A stretch of 9,881 bases of DNA from Proteobacteria bacterium UBA6522 (GTDB lineage Bacteria > Pseudomonadota > Gammaproteobacteria > Steroidobacterales > Rariloculaceae), in contig DJLG01000155.1 of assembly GCA_002434915.1 (NCBI GenBank), forward strand, positions 1 through 9,881, read 5' to 3'. Each line of letters opens with the position of its first letter. The first letter of the stretch is position 1. The position numbers and the translations under genes are program-made. Below are positions 1 to 7,382 of the stretch, piece by piece. The notes below the pieces were generated by a model. That model searched no databases. It had not been told where the DNA came from and was given only the letters and a program-made list of their open reading frames with translations.

Positions 1-748
1 CTCAGTAAATCTTAAGGCAATACCAGCTCCTGCCGGAAATATGCCTGTAGTTTTGGGGCCAGGATGGCCAGGAATTTTATTACATGAGGCGATTGGTCAT
101 GGTCTTGAAGGTGATTTTAACCGCAAAAAAACGTCTGCCTTTTCTGATCGAATTGGAGAGAAAGTAGCATATGATGAATGTACTGTGGTGGATGATGGGA
201 CCTTGGTGGGGCGTCGTGGTTCATTGGCAATTGATGATGAGGGGACCCCAACTAATTGCAATATATTAATAGAGAAAGGTGTATTGCGATCTTATATGCA
301 TGACAAATTAAACGCTCGCTTGATGAATACAGAATCCACAGGAAATGGACGTAGAGAATCTTTTGCCTATCCGCCTATGCCAAGGATGACGAATACTTAT
401 ATGCTCCCAGGTAAGCATGATCCGCAGGAGATTATCGAGTCTGTTGATAAGGGAGTTTATGCTCCAAACTTTGGTGGAGGGCAGGTAGATATTACATCTG
501 GAAGGTTTGTTTTCTCTGCAAGTGAAGCGTATCTAATTGAGAATGGAAAACTAACTGCACCTGTCAGAGGAGCTATGCTTACTGGAAACGGTCCAGATGT
601 ATTAACAAAAGTTTCTATGGTTGGTTCTGATCTTGAGCTTGATCCGGGTGTTGGGGTCTGCGGTAAGGATGGGCAGTCTGTTCCTGTCGGCGTGGGGCAG
701 CCTACATTGAGAATTGATTCTTTGACGGTAGGTGGAACTGAATCTTAA
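1..748 (+). CDS. tldD: Metalloprotease TldD, C-terminal part (5' end outside window)
   Basis: Catalytic subunit of the cytosolic TldD/TldE heterodimeric zinc protease, known in E. coli for microcin B17 maturation and CcdA degradation. The open frame runs in from the window edge (first full codon at base 2) and gives 248 residues, about the C-terminal half of a roughly 480-residue family. The ATG at 41 is internal, because the residues before it (AIPAPAGN) are also family-typical. The HExxH zinc motif HEAIGHGLEGD is visible, with its histidine codons at 83-85 and 98-100. The third family ligand, a cysteine in GVCGKDGQSVPVGVGQ, is at 659-661. The end LRIDSLTVGGT is also characteristic. Its partner tldE lies downstream on the same strand but is separated by the divergently oriented purEK pair. 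The family assignment is certain; only the N-terminus is missing. Confidence 0.97.
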   Translation, partial: SVNLKAIPAPAGNMPVVLGPGWPGILLHEAIGHGLEGDFNRKKTSAFSDRIGEKVAYDECTVVDDGTLVGRRGSLAIDDEGTPTNCNILIEKGVLRSYMHDKLNARLMNTESTGNGRRESFAYPPMPRMTNTYMLPGKHDPQEIIESVDKGVYAPNFGGGQVDITSGRFVFSASEAYLIENGKLTAPVRGAMLTGNGPDVLTKVSMVGSDLELDPGVGVCGKDGQSVPVGVGQPTLRIDSLTVGGTES

Positions 749-751
749 GGT

Positions 752-771
752 TAGCTTTCAAAGCTAGTTTT
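752..771 (+). terminator. Weak candidate terminator after tldD
   Basis: A 5-bp stem (TAGCT/AGCTA, loop TTCAA) starts four bases after the tldD stop and is followed by GTTTT. The stem is short and AT-rich. A second AT-rich inverted repeat, ACACTAA/TTAGTGT at 804-810 and 827-833, overlaps the purK stop and is followed by TTTCTTT. Either could end the convergent tldD or purK transcripts, but neither is a strong intrinsic terminator. Confidence 0.3.
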
Positions 772-821
772 AAGCTGCCTTGTTGTCTAAATCCTCTTTA
801 GGCACACTAAGTGATTAAGAA

Positions 822-1904
822 TTAATTTAGTGTTTCTTTAACGTAGGCAATCTTCTTTAAAAGGTCTTCTCGTTTATTTGCAAGTAAGGTTAAGTGTCCT
901 ACTTTTCGGTTTAGCCGAGGTTTCTTACAATAGTCATGGAGATGTGCACCTGAAATTTTTAGAGCATCGATGGTACTGGGCATATTCCCTATAAAATTTA
1001 ACATAGCAGCGTATCCCCTTGGTTTTGTATCACCCAGAGGCAAACCTAATACAGCACGTAAATGATTTTCAAATTGACTGGTTTCGGCGCCCTCAATTGT
1101 CCAGTGTCCTGAGTTATGTACCCTGGGCGCCATTTCATTAGCCACTAGCCCCTGCTCGGTATGGAAAAATTCCACAGTTAAGACTCCCCTATAGTCAAAT
1201 TTTTCCATAATTGAAAAAAGCCAGTTCTGCGCAATATTGTGTAGTTCGGTATCTTCATAGGGTGCTACAGTTGTTCTAAGTATCCCCTCCTTATGAACGT
1301 TTTCCGAAAGTGGATAACACACTATCTCCCCATTTATTCCTCTAACTCCAATAAGGGAAAGCTCCCGTTCAAAATTAACCCAGCTTTCCGCAATAGCCGG
1401 CACTTGCTTAAGACTGTCCCAAGCAGATTTGAGTGAACTATTGGAATCTACAACATGCTGACTACGGCCGTCATAACCAAGACGTCGGGACTTGAGAACA
1501 ACAGGCCACCCGAGTTTTTTCTCAACAGATTTTAAATCTTCAGGCTTATTGATCTGTACATAGGCAGCAGTTGGAATTCCAATGCTTTCAAAAAGCTGTT
1601 TTTCCTTAAGGCGGTCCTGTGCTGTTGCAAGCGCTGTTATCTGCGGATAGATTTGCACACTTGGATTAATGGCCTTCAAGGCTTCTACTGAGATATTTTC
1701 AAATTCGTAAGTAATAATATCTACTTCTGCGGCTAGAGAGTCGAGATGATTTATGTTGTCCATCTCACCAACATGAATTGCGCTAACAAGACCGGCTGGA
1801 GAATTGCTGTCACTATCTAGAAACGTACAGTTTATGCCAAGTGGGTACCCTGCTAAAGCAAGCATGCGGCCAAGTTGGCCAGCACCAATGATGCCTATTT
1901 TCAT
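822..1904 (-). CDS. purK: N5-carboxyaminoimidazole ribonucleotide synthase PurK
   Basis: ATP-dependent carboxylation of aminoimidazole ribonucleotide (AIR) by bicarbonate to N5-CAIR, a cytosolic step of de novo purine synthesis. The 360-residue product matches the usual family length. It opens with the PurK nucleotide-fold signature IGIIGAGQLGRML, has YEFENI near residue 67, the ATP-grasp strand VVLKSRRLGYDGR in the middle, and the C-terminal ATP-grasp and substrate block NEMAPRVHNSGHWT followed by SQFENHLRAVLGLPLG. The ATG lies three bases after the purE stop on the same strand, so the two are almost certainly cotranscribed. The AGGG of the purE stop region (TAGGGC) is the only purine-rich stretch before the start, which points to translational coupling. 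The gene converges on tldD. Confidence 0.97.
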   Translation of the reverse strand: MKIGIIGAGQLGRMLALAGYPLGINCTFLDSDSNSPAGLVSAIHVGEMDNINHLDSLAAEVDIITYEFENISVEALKAINPSVQIYPQITALATAQDRLKEKQLFESIGIPTAAYVQINKPEDLKSVEKKLGWPVVLKSRRLGYDGRSQHVVDSNSSLKSAWDSLKQVPAIAESWVNFERELSLIGVRGINGEIVCYPLSENVHKEGILRTTVAPYEDTELHNIAQNWLFSIMEKFDYRGVLTVEFFHTEQGLVANEMAPRVHNSGHWTIEGAETSQFENHLRAVLGLPLGDTKPRGYAAMLNFIGNMPSTIDALKISGAHLHDYCKKPRLNRKVGHLTLLANKREDLLKKIAYVKETLN

Positions 1905-1907
1905 GCC

Positions 1908-2399
1908 CTAAGGATCGCGCGGATCGGGGTTTTGGAGAACACGTTCTGTTTGAGACTTACGAAATTTATCTAACGCCTCCCTTATATTTGGATGATTGCC
2001 CGCCAGAATTGCTGCAGCTAAAAGACCCGCATTTATTGCACCAGCCTTACCTATTGCTAAAGTTCCCACTGGAATTCCGGCTGGCATCTGAGCGATAGAT
2101 AGCAGAGAATCCACACCGGTTAGCGTCTTAGACTGAACAGGTACACCAAGAACGGGTAAAGTAGTTTTTGCAGCAGCCATCCCAGGTAAATGAGCGGCTC
2201 CACCTGCTCCAGCAATAATCACCCGCAGTTCTCGTTCACGAGCATTAGAGGCATACTCAAACAAAAGATCTGGTGTTCTATGCGCGGAAATCACTTGAGT
2301 CTCGCAGGGGACATCCAGGGCTTCCAGTGTATCCACTGCGTGCCTCATCGTGTCCCAATCGGACTGGGAGCCCATAATGATCCCGACTAACGGTTTCAT
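1908..2399 (-). CDS. purE: N5-CAIR mutase PurE (class I)
   Basis: Converts N5-CAIR, the PurK product, to CAIR. Class I PurE forms octamers in the cytosol. The 163-residue protein is full length. Active-site signatures are SQSDWDTM (S11, D14, equivalent to E. coli S16 and D19), SAHRTPD with catalytic H40 (E. coli H45), and the phosphate/base loop AGAGGAAHLPGM at 63-74. An adjacent purK confirms the bacterial two-step route rather than class II direct AIR carboxylation. It is first in the purEK unit and divergent from tldE across 55 bases. No Shine-Dalgarno sequence is visible before the ATG, and a TACAAT hexamer ends 6 bases before it (see the leaderless-message finding). Confidence 0.98.
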   Translation of the reverse strand: MKPLVGIIMGSQSDWDTMRHAVDTLEALDVPCETQVISAHRTPDLLFEYASNARERELRVIIAGAGGAAHLPGMAAAKTTLPVLGVPVQSKTLTGVDSLLSIAQMPAGIPVGTLAIGKAGAINAGLLAAAILAGNHPNIREALDKFRKSQTERVLQNPDPRDP

Positions 2400-2405
2400 G
2401 AGAAC

Positions 2406-2411
2406 ATTGTA
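2406..2411 (-). promoter_or_regulatory. Candidate -10 element of purEK
   Basis: Reading the minus strand, TACAAT (5 of 6 to the sigma70 consensus) is followed by six bases, GTTCTC, and then the purE ATG. With usual spacing, transcription would start at or next to the A of the ATG. The -35 region at the right distance (TGAGAT) is poor, so the call rests on the -10 alone. No PurR-type operator was seen. Confidence 0.35.
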
Positions 2412-2454
2412 CCGCAGGTAGAATCCTCATCTCACTTAATAGGCGATAAATAAT

Positions 2455-3786
2455 ATGGATATCGATCAGGTACAGCAGTCTCTGAAGCTCAGGGCAAGAG
2501 AGGCTGTTGAGTTTGCGCGCAAGTTGGGCGTGGAACAGGCTGAGGCAGGGGTCAGCTATAATCAAGGTCTTACGACAACAGTTCGGCTAGGTGAGCTAGA
2601 GTCTGTTGAAAGACAGCGTGATCACGGCTTTGCTGTGACTGTCTATGTAAAAGGCCGTAAAGGCACTGCTAGCACTTCCGAGTGTTCAAAAACCGCTATT
2701 GAAGAAGCAGTTCATAAGGCCATTAGTATTGCAAGTTTTACCGTAGAGGACGAGTATGCTGGACTTGCAGATGCTGAGCTTATGGCAACAAAACTTCCTG
2801 ATCTATCTCTTTTTCACCCATGGGATATAGGTGTAGAACAGGCAGAGACTATAGCCTGTGAAGCTGAGCGTGCGGCACAAGGCGCGGATGCGCGCATTAA
2901 AAACTCTGAGGGTGCTAGCGTATCGACAGGAAGTGGTATTCATGTTTATGCAAACTCCCATGGTTTTTGCGATGGTTATCCTACTAGTAGTCACTCAGTA
3001 AGTTGTGGGGCAGTCGCTGAACAAAATGGATCATTAGAACGCGATTACTGGTATACAGCTGCCCGTGATCCTGACCAGTTAGAAAGGCCCGAGATAATTG
3101 GAGAAATTGCAGCATCTAGAGCTCTGAGAAGGCTTGGAGCGAGGCAGATATCAACATGTAATGTGCCTGTTGTATTTCCAGCTGAGTTGGCGCGAGGATT
3201 GTTTGCGCATCTTATTGCCGCTATCAGCGGAACAAGCCAATACAGGAAAGCATCATTTCTATTAAACGCAAAAGGCGAGCAGATTTTTCCAAACTTTGTT
3301 GATCTTACGGAAGACCCTTTTGTTCCAAAGGGAATGGGAAGCACATCTTTTGATAATGAAGGGGTAGCAACACGCCATCGAAAGTTAGTAGATCAAGGGG
3401 TACTGAGCGGTTATGTACTATCAAGCTATTCTGCTAGGCGCTTGGGCTTAAAAACGACTGGTAACGCAGGCGGTATTCATAATCTGATTGTTCAATCAAA
3501 TGCAGGGGATTTGCAATCAATATTGGAGGAACAATCTGAATTGTTTCTTGTTGGAGAGTTACTTGGACAAGGAGTTAATATTGTTACAGGAGACTATTCT
3601 CGCGGTGCTGCTGGTTTTTGGGTCAAAGATGGCAGGGTGTGTTACCCCGTGCATGAGGCCACAATAGCAGGCAATCTTAAAGACATATTTCAAGGTATTC
3701 TTGCTATAGGCTCTGACGTGGATAAGCGCAGCAAAATTCGTTGTGGATCTGTTTTAGTAGAAGAACTTACTATCGCGGGCATGTAG
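2455..3786 (+). CDS. tldE: Metalloprotease accessory subunit TldE (PmbA)
   Basis: TldE/PmbA pairs with TldD to form the proteolytic chamber. It shares the fold of TldD but lacks the HExxH site, and none is seen here. The 443-residue length is normal for PmbA. Family features include an N-terminal helical segment rich in acidic residues (AREAVEFARKLGVEQAEAGVSY), the ESVERQRDHGFAVTVYVKGRKGTAST block near residues 48-75, and the C-terminal QGVNIVTGDYSRGAAGFWVKDG block, followed by the VHEATIAGNLKDIF stretch typical of this subunit. The ATG at 2455 is preceded by AGGCG about ten bases upstream. It is divergent from purE and convergent with purC, with only 13 bases between the stops, where an 8-base palindrome (ACCTAGGT, 3798-3805) covers the purC end. 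Confidence 0.96.
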   Translation: MDIDQVQQSLKLRAREAVEFARKLGVEQAEAGVSYNQGLTTTVRLGELESVERQRDHGFAVTVYVKGRKGTASTSECSKTAIEEAVHKAISIASFTVEDEYAGLADAELMATKLPDLSLFHPWDIGVEQAETIACEAERAAQGADARIKNSEGASVSTGSGIHVYANSHGFCDGYPTSSHSVSCGAVAEQNGSLERDYWYTAARDPDQLERPEIIGEIAASRALRRLGARQISTCNVPVVFPAELARGLFAHLIAAISGTSQYRKASFLLNAKGEQIFPNFVDLTEDPFVPKGMGSTSFDNEGVATRHRKLVDQGVLSGYVLSSYSARRLGLKTTGNAGGIHNLIVQSNAGDLQSILEEQSELFLVGELLGQGVNIVTGDYSRGAAGFWVKDGRVCYPVHEATIAGNLKDIFQGILAIGSDVDKRSKIRCGSVLVEELTIAGM

Positions 3787-3799
3787 GATTATTGTGAAC

Positions 3800-4696
3800 C
3801 TAGGTGGTTAATTTGTTGAGGACTTCGTAGTACTTTTCGCTTGTTCTTGAGATAACTACATCGGGTAAATTTGGCCCCGGTGTTTTTTTATCCCAATCAA
3901 GAGTTTCAAGGTAATCTCGGACATACTGTTTATCAAAACTATCGGGAGATCGCCCTGGCTTATAGCTTTCAACTGGCCAGAACCTTGACGAATCAGGCGT
4001 AAAAATTTCATCAATTAGTATGAGTTCTCCATCCTCATTAAGACCAAACTCAAATTTAGTATCCGCAATAATTATTCCATGCGCACGTGCATAGTAACTT
4101 GCCTGTTCGTATAGAGTCAGAGAAATTATTTTTAACTTTTCAGCTAACTCAGCACCGATTAATGAAATAACCTCACTGTAGGTTATATTTTGATCATGCT
4201 CTCCTGCTTTGGCTTTAGTGCTTGGTGTAAAAATAGGTTCTTTTAACTTATCTGCAAGTTCAAGTCCCTGGGGCAGCTCTACTCCTGATACAAAACGAGT
4301 AGCGCAATAGTCCTTCCACCCAGAACCGATAAGATACCCTCTTACTACTGCCTCTACGGGGAGTGGTTGAAGACTTTGAACAATAGTAGAGCGATCTTTG
4401 GCGATAGCCCTGTCATCTGGATCTATTAGTATATTTTTTGGATCGATACCTGTTAAATGATTGGGAATAATGTCTCTTAGTTGATTAAACCAGAAGTTAG
4501 AGATGGCTGTAAGAACAATACCCTTTCCTGGGATCGGATTAGGAAGAACAACATCAAAAGCAGATAGTCGATCAGAGGCAATGATTAGGAGACTAGCCGA
4601 ATCAACCCGATATATATCTCGCACTTTTCCTCTTTGGATTAGCTCGAGACCCTTTAGTTGTGATTTAAATACTGGTTTAGGGTGGATAGTTCTCAT
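3800..4696 (-). CDS. purC: SAICAR synthetase PurC (long form)
   Basis: Phosphoribosylaminoimidazole-succinocarboxamide synthase joins aspartate to CAIR with ATP hydrolysis, giving SAICAR, the step directly after PurE. The 298-residue product is the longer version, nearer in size to yeast Ade1 than to the roughly 237-residue E. coli enzyme. Motifs are the ATP-binding start RGKVRDIY (22-29), IIASDRLSAFDV (38-49), EAVVRGYLIGSGWKDY in the middle, and the C-terminal KFEFG and DEIFTPDSSRFW blocks. It is encoded apart from purEK, with tldE between them, and converges with tldE. The start is the first ATG of the conserved reading frame; the bases before it (AAAAAATA) give no clear Shine-Dalgarno sequence. 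Confidence 0.97.
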   Translation of the reverse strand: MRTIHPKPVFKSQLKGLELIQRGKVRDIYRVDSASLLIIASDRLSAFDVVLPNPIPGKGIVLTAISNFWFNQLRDIIPNHLTGIDPKNILIDPDDRAIAKDRSTIVQSLQPLPVEAVVRGYLIGSGWKDYCATRFVSGVELPQGLELADKLKEPIFTPSTKAKAGEHDQNITYSEVISLIGAELAEKLKIISLTLYEQASYYARAHGIIIADTKFEFGLNEDGELILIDEIFTPDSSRFWPVESYKPGRSPDSFDKQYVRDYLETLDWDKKTPGPNLPDVVISRTSEKYYEVLNKLTT

Positions 4697-4740
4697 TATT
4701 TTTTGATGGCTCAGGTTTTCTATAAATACTCAAAGGCGCG

Positions 4741-4770
4741 ATAATGACCCTTCATGTGGGTATTCATCAA
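4741..4770 (-). promoter_or_regulatory. Candidate sigma70 promoter for purC
   Basis: On the minus strand TTGATG (4770-4765) and CATTAT (4746-4741) are 18 bases apart, each matching consensus at 4 of 6 positions. Transcription would begin near 4734, giving a leader of about 38 bases. It lies in the 139-base divergent purC/djlA gap. On the plus strand the same gap holds a tandem TTATTATG (4784-4791 and 4793-4800) and a TATTAT at 4820-4825 that might serve djlA, but with no good -35. Confidence 0.4.
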
Positions 4771-4835
4771 CCTTCTAGGACACTTATTATGGTTATTATG
4801 TATCTAAAAGCTACGACAGTATTATTTAAGATGTC

Positions 4836-5624
4836 ATGACTTGGGTTGGAAAAGTAGTTGGAGGCGTGCTTGGACTCATGGTTGTCGGTGGGCCTATCGG
4901 TATGGTTTTGGGCACCTTCCTTGGCCACCAATTTGATCGAGGAGCTGCTCAGGTAGCTGGAGGCCGGGTTCGGTTTGAGTCTGGTTATATACAACAACTC
5001 TTTTTTAAAACTACTTTTGAGGTTATGGGGCATTTGGCTAAATCAGATGGCCGAGTTTCCGAGGATGAAATCCGAGTTGCACGAAGGATTATGCATGGCA
5101 TGAGCCTTTCAACTGAACAGATAAAAATCGCTATTGAACATTTTACATCTGGGAAAAGCATTAGTTATCCGATCAATGATCAGCTTAAACGACTAAATAA
5201 AGTTTTGCATAAACGTAATGATTTATTGCAAGCTTTTATTGAAATTCAAATGCAAGCTCTTGTTGCTACAGGGCCAATAAACACAGAGAAACGCGAATTA
5301 CTTTGGCAAATTTCACAAAATCTTGGTATTGGTCGTGTTGAACTAGCTCAAATAGAGGCGCTTATTCGTGCCCAGCACCACCAAGGTATCGGAACAGAAG
5401 ATCCGATGGCAAGCATAGAGCAAGCTTATCGGGCTTTGGGGATTAATCCAGAGGCGACTGACAAGGAAGTGAAAATAGCCTATCGTCGATTAATGAATCA
5501 GCACCATCCAGATAAGTTAGTGGCACGTGGGATGCCAGAATCAATGATTAGTGTGGCAGAAGAGAAAACCCATAAGATTAAGGCAGCGTACGATAGGGTT
5601 AAGGCTCAAAGAGATTTTAAATGA
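4836..5624 (+). CDS. djlA: Membrane-anchored DnaJ-like co-chaperone DjlA
   Basis: DjlA is an inner-membrane J-protein that stimulates DnaK through its cytoplasmic J domain. The 262 residues follow the family order. A glycine-rich N-terminal membrane segment (about 4-28, with repeated small-residue spacing as in the dimerising DjlA helix) is followed by a TerB-like helical domain (about 55-180, with FEVMGHLAKSDGRVSEDEI), a short linker, and a C-terminal J domain (about 192-258) with the essential HPD at 224-226 in HHPDKL. The length is close to E. coli DjlA (271). The start is the ATG at 4836; an ATG at 4831 is out of frame. The Shine-Dalgarno sequence is weak (TTTAAG). It is divergent from purC and convergent with coq7. 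Confidence 0.93.
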   Translation: MTWVGKVVGGVLGLMVVGGPIGMVLGTFLGHQFDRGAAQVAGGRVRFESGYIQQLFFKTTFEVMGHLAKSDGRVSEDEIRVARRIMHGMSLSTEQIKIAIEHFTSGKSISYPINDQLKRLNKVLHKRNDLLQAFIEIQMQALVATGPINTEKRELLWQISQNLGIGRVELAQIEALIRAQHHQGIGTEDPMASIEQAYRALGINPEATDKEVKIAYRRLMNQHHPDKLVARGMPESMISVAEEKTHKIKAAYDRVKAQRDFK

Positions 5625-5631
5625 AATGTAA

Positions 5632-5657
5632 TCAATATTTTCTATTATAAATATTGA
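5632..5657. terminator. AT-rich hairpin between convergent djlA and coq7
   Basis: A perfect 9-bp inverted repeat (TCAATATTT/AAATATTGA) with an 8-base loop starts eight bases after the djlA stop. It is AT-only apart from one base pair and has no following U-run on the plus strand, so it may be a weak terminator or an RNA 3'-end stabilising stem. The rest of the gap up to 5724 shows no other clear structure. Confidence 0.4.
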
Positions 5658-5724
5658 GACGAGTTCTAATGACGATTTTTATACTGTCTTAATTTGTTTA
5701 GGCTTTCATTGGGTTTAGTTAAGT

Positions 5725-6363
5725 TCACACTAAAAGTGATAACCGACGGAGAAGGCCTCCACCAATGGCCATTGTTGACTTTATTAGAGGAGGTAAACTG
5801 ACTCCGCCAGCTAAAGTTGCGGTAGTCCCATGGTGAGCTTCATCTTGTGCCATTTTTTTTAGAATTGAGACGCTTTTGGTGTCTTTTTTTGAGAGACGAG
5901 ATAAATGATCTTCTATATGCGCCTCAACCTGCCTTTCAGTTTCTGCCACAAAACCAAGACTAATTTTATCCCCTGCCGCACCAGCCATTAGTCCAGTCAA
6001 GAAGCTGCCCGAATACCAGAGTGGATCAAGAAGGCTGGGGCGCCCACCTAGTTGGGTTAAACGTTCCGAACACCAGGCAAGGTGATCTTCTTCTTCGGAT
6101 GCAGCTTGAAGGAGGTGTTTATGAGTAGCAGATGAACGTGCAAATATCGCTTGTCCTCTATATAGGGCTTGGGCAGAAATTTCGCCCGAGTGATTGACTC
6201 GCATTAGCCTAATACTATTTTCCCTTTCTTCCGTGCTGAGTTGGCTAGTGACAACATTTTTAGCGGGGGAGTCGCGATGAGCGTGCGGCGTAGAGCTCAG
6301 AGTGCGAAGGGCCTCATCTACTGCTATCAAGAGCGTATCAATTCCATTTTTCTTAGTAAGCAT
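5725..6363 (-). CDS. coq7: Demethoxyubiquinol hydroxylase Coq7
   Basis: Diiron monooxygenase for the C6 hydroxylation of the demethoxyquinol intermediate in ubiquinone synthesis; a peripheral membrane protein and the oxygen-dependent alternative to UbiF. From the ATG at 6363 it has 212 residues, the usual size. All six family carboxylate/histidine iron ligands can be placed: E61 (NHSGE), E91 and H94 (EEEDH), E143 (ETERQ), E175 and H178 (DEAHHG). The frame stays open upstream to a TTG at 6411 (16 more residues), but the family normally begins around the DTLLIAVDEALRTL helix, so I prefer the ATG. No Shine-Dalgarno sequence is present, and TATAAT ends 6 bases before the ATG. It converges with djlA and is divergent from rplM. 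Its presence indicates an aerobic ubiquinone user. Confidence 0.95.
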   Translation of the reverse strand: MLTKKNGIDTLLIAVDEALRTLSSTPHAHRDSPAKNVVTSQLSTEERENSIRLMRVNHSGEISAQALYRGQAIFARSSATHKHLLQAASEEEDHLAWCSERLTQLGGRPSLLDPLWYSGSFLTGLMAGAAGDKISLGFVAETERQVEAHIEDHLSRLSKKDTKSVSILKKMAQDEAHHGTTATLAGGVSLPPLIKSTMAIGGGLLRRLSLLV

Positions 6364-6369
6364 GTCCCA

Positions 6370-6375
6370 ATTATA
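6370..6375 (-). promoter_or_regulatory. Candidate -10 element of coq7
   Basis: A perfect TATAAT on the minus strand is followed by TGGGAC and then the coq7 ATG. Standard spacing puts the transcription start on the ATG itself. No convincing -35 was found at 16-18 bases, the best nearby match being TTCAAC at 14 bases. Confidence 0.4.
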
Positions 6376-6470
6376 ACCGGTAAGATAAAGTTGAAGGGTG
6401 TTTGGCTGCAAACAAACTCAAAGCGTTATAAGAATACTGAATTTTGTAAGGAGGTAAAGACCCTACTTTG

Positions 6471-6499
6471 TTGCAAGCTTTTGAATAGACGCGTAATAT
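6471..6499 (+). promoter_or_regulatory. Sigma70-type promoter of rplM-rpsI
   Basis: TTGCAA (6471-6476) and TAATAT (6494-6499) are separated by exactly 17 bases, each with 4 of 6 consensus matches. Transcription would start near 6506, giving a leader of about 36 bases to the rplM ATG. This is the best-spaced promoter in the window and fits a strongly expressed ribosomal protein operon. Before the island arrived it probably also drove the tRNA-Gln gene that followed rpsI. Confidence 0.6.
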
Positions 6500-6541
6500 T
6501 CCGCCTCTTTAATTGGCCCATATTTTCCATTTAGGCGTAAT

Positions 6542-6970
6542 ATGAGAACGTTTTCAGCAAAACCTAATGAGGTTCAGCGCGACTGGTATGTAGTTGATGC
6601 TCAGGGACGAACTCTGGGGCGTCTTGCAACTGAGGTTGCTCGTAGATTAAGGGGAAAGCATAAGCCTGAATACACGCCCCATGTAGATACTGGGGATTAC
6701 ATCGTGATTATTAATGCAGAAAAGATCAGGGTCACAGGAAATAAGCTAAAGGATAAAATATATTATCGCCATACAGGTTATGTCGGTAACCTTAAGTCTG
6801 AATCTTTGGAAAATCTACTTAAGAGGGCGCCTGAGAGAGTGCTTGAACTTGCGGTAAAGGGTATGCTTCCAAGGAACCCCCTCGGCAGGCAAATGTTTAA
6901 AAAATTAAAGGTTGTACAAGGTGAGAATCATCCTCATCAGGCACAACAGCCTTTGCCATTGGAGTTATAG
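6542..6970 (+). CDS. rplM: Large-subunit ribosomal protein uL13
   Basis: uL13 binds 23S rRNA early in 50S assembly. The 142 residues equal the typical bacterial length and carry the family blocks WYVVDAQGRTLGRLATEVA (16-34), LRGKHKPEYTPHVDTGDYIV, INAEKIRVTGNK, YYRHTGY and VKGMLPRNPLGRQMFKKLKV. The ATG at 6542 is preceded by AGGCG six bases upstream. rpsI follows after three bases, the near-universal bacterial pairing. In E. coli the L13-S9 operon is autoregulated through its leader; whether this short leader can do so cannot be judged from the sequence. Confidence 0.98.
   Translation: MRTFSAKPNEVQRDWYVVDAQGRTLGRLATEVARRLRGKHKPEYTPHVDTGDYIVIINAEKIRVTGNKLKDKIYYRHTGYVGNLKSESLENLLKRAPERVLELAVKGMLPRNPLGRQMFKKLKVVQGENHPHQAQQPLPLEL
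6961..6964 (+). promoter_or_regulatory. Ribosome binding site of rpsI inside the rplM end
   Basis: GGAG, located in the last codons of rplM, lies 9 bases before the TTG at 6974. It is the only Shine-Dalgarno sequence near the start of S9 and supports the non-ATG start. Confidence 0.6.
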
Positions 6971-6973
6971 AAA

Positions 6974-7366
6974 TTGGCTGAACAGACATATTATGGCACT
7001 GGTCGAAGAAAGACTTCCGCAGCTAGAGTTTATCTAAAATCTGGTGCTGGTGAGATTGTAGTCAATGGCCGACCATTGGATGTTTTTTTCGGCAGGGAAA
7101 CCGCTCGAATGATTGTTCGTCAGCCTTTGGAAACCGCACAGCTTACAGATCGATTCGATATAAGTGTTTCTGTGCGAGGTGGGGGCACGACAGGTCAAGC
7201 TGGCGCTATTCGTCATGGAATAACTCGCGCGCTTATGCAGTATGATGAATCGCTTAGACCCTCTTTGCGTAAGGCGGGATTTGTGACTCGGGATGCTCGA
7301 GAAGTAGAACGAAAAAAACCTGGGTTGCGCAAGGCTCGTAAAGCAGTACAGTTTTCGAAGCGCTAG
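6974..7366 (+). CDS. rpsI: Small-subunit ribosomal protein uS9
   Basis: uS9 sits in the 30S head with its C-terminal tail reaching the P-site tRNA. The 130-residue product has the expected length, YYGTGRRKTSAARVYLKSGAG at the N-terminus, FGRETARMIVRQPL, RGGGTTGQAGAIRHGITRAL, DAREVERKKPGLRKARKAVQFS and the invariant SKR end. The start codon is TTG: no in-frame ATG precedes the conserved YGTGRRK motif, and GGAG is suitably placed before the TTG. It is cotranscribed with rplM. The truncated tRNA-Gln starts 17 bases after its stop, so the ancestral operon was probably rplM-rpsI-tRNA-Gln. Confidence 0.97.
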   Translation: MAEQTYYGTGRRKTSAARVYLKSGAGEIVVNGRPLDVFFGRETARMIVRQPLETAQLTDRFDISVSVRGGGTTGQAGAIRHGITRALMQYDESLRPSLRKAGFVTRDAREVERKKPGLRKARKAVQFSKR

Positions 7367-7382
7367 TATGCGGCCCCACGAC

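Noticed and set aside
41..43. ATG at 41 as the start of tldD
   Set aside because: The upstream codons from base 2 continue the conserved TldD sequence, so this methionine is internal and the gene is cut by the window edge.
2278..2565. 95-codon minus-strand frame across the purE/tldE promoter gap
   Set aside because: It overlaps purE and tldE in other frames and shows no recognisable motif.
4784..4800. Tandem TTATTATG in the purC/djlA gap as an operator
   Set aside because: Two short AT-rich copies only, with no matching site elsewhere in the window; easily chance.
6364..6411. N-terminal extension of Coq7 from a TTG at 6411
   Set aside because: The extra 16 residues lie before the usual family start, and an ATG at 6363 gives the normal 212-residue length.
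6448..6455. Perfect anti-16S complement AAGGAGGT on the plus strand upstream of rplM
   Set aside because: No ATG or GTG lies at a usable distance; the only nearby TTG (6468) opens a six-codon frame. It precedes the inferred rplM promoter, so it is probably chance.
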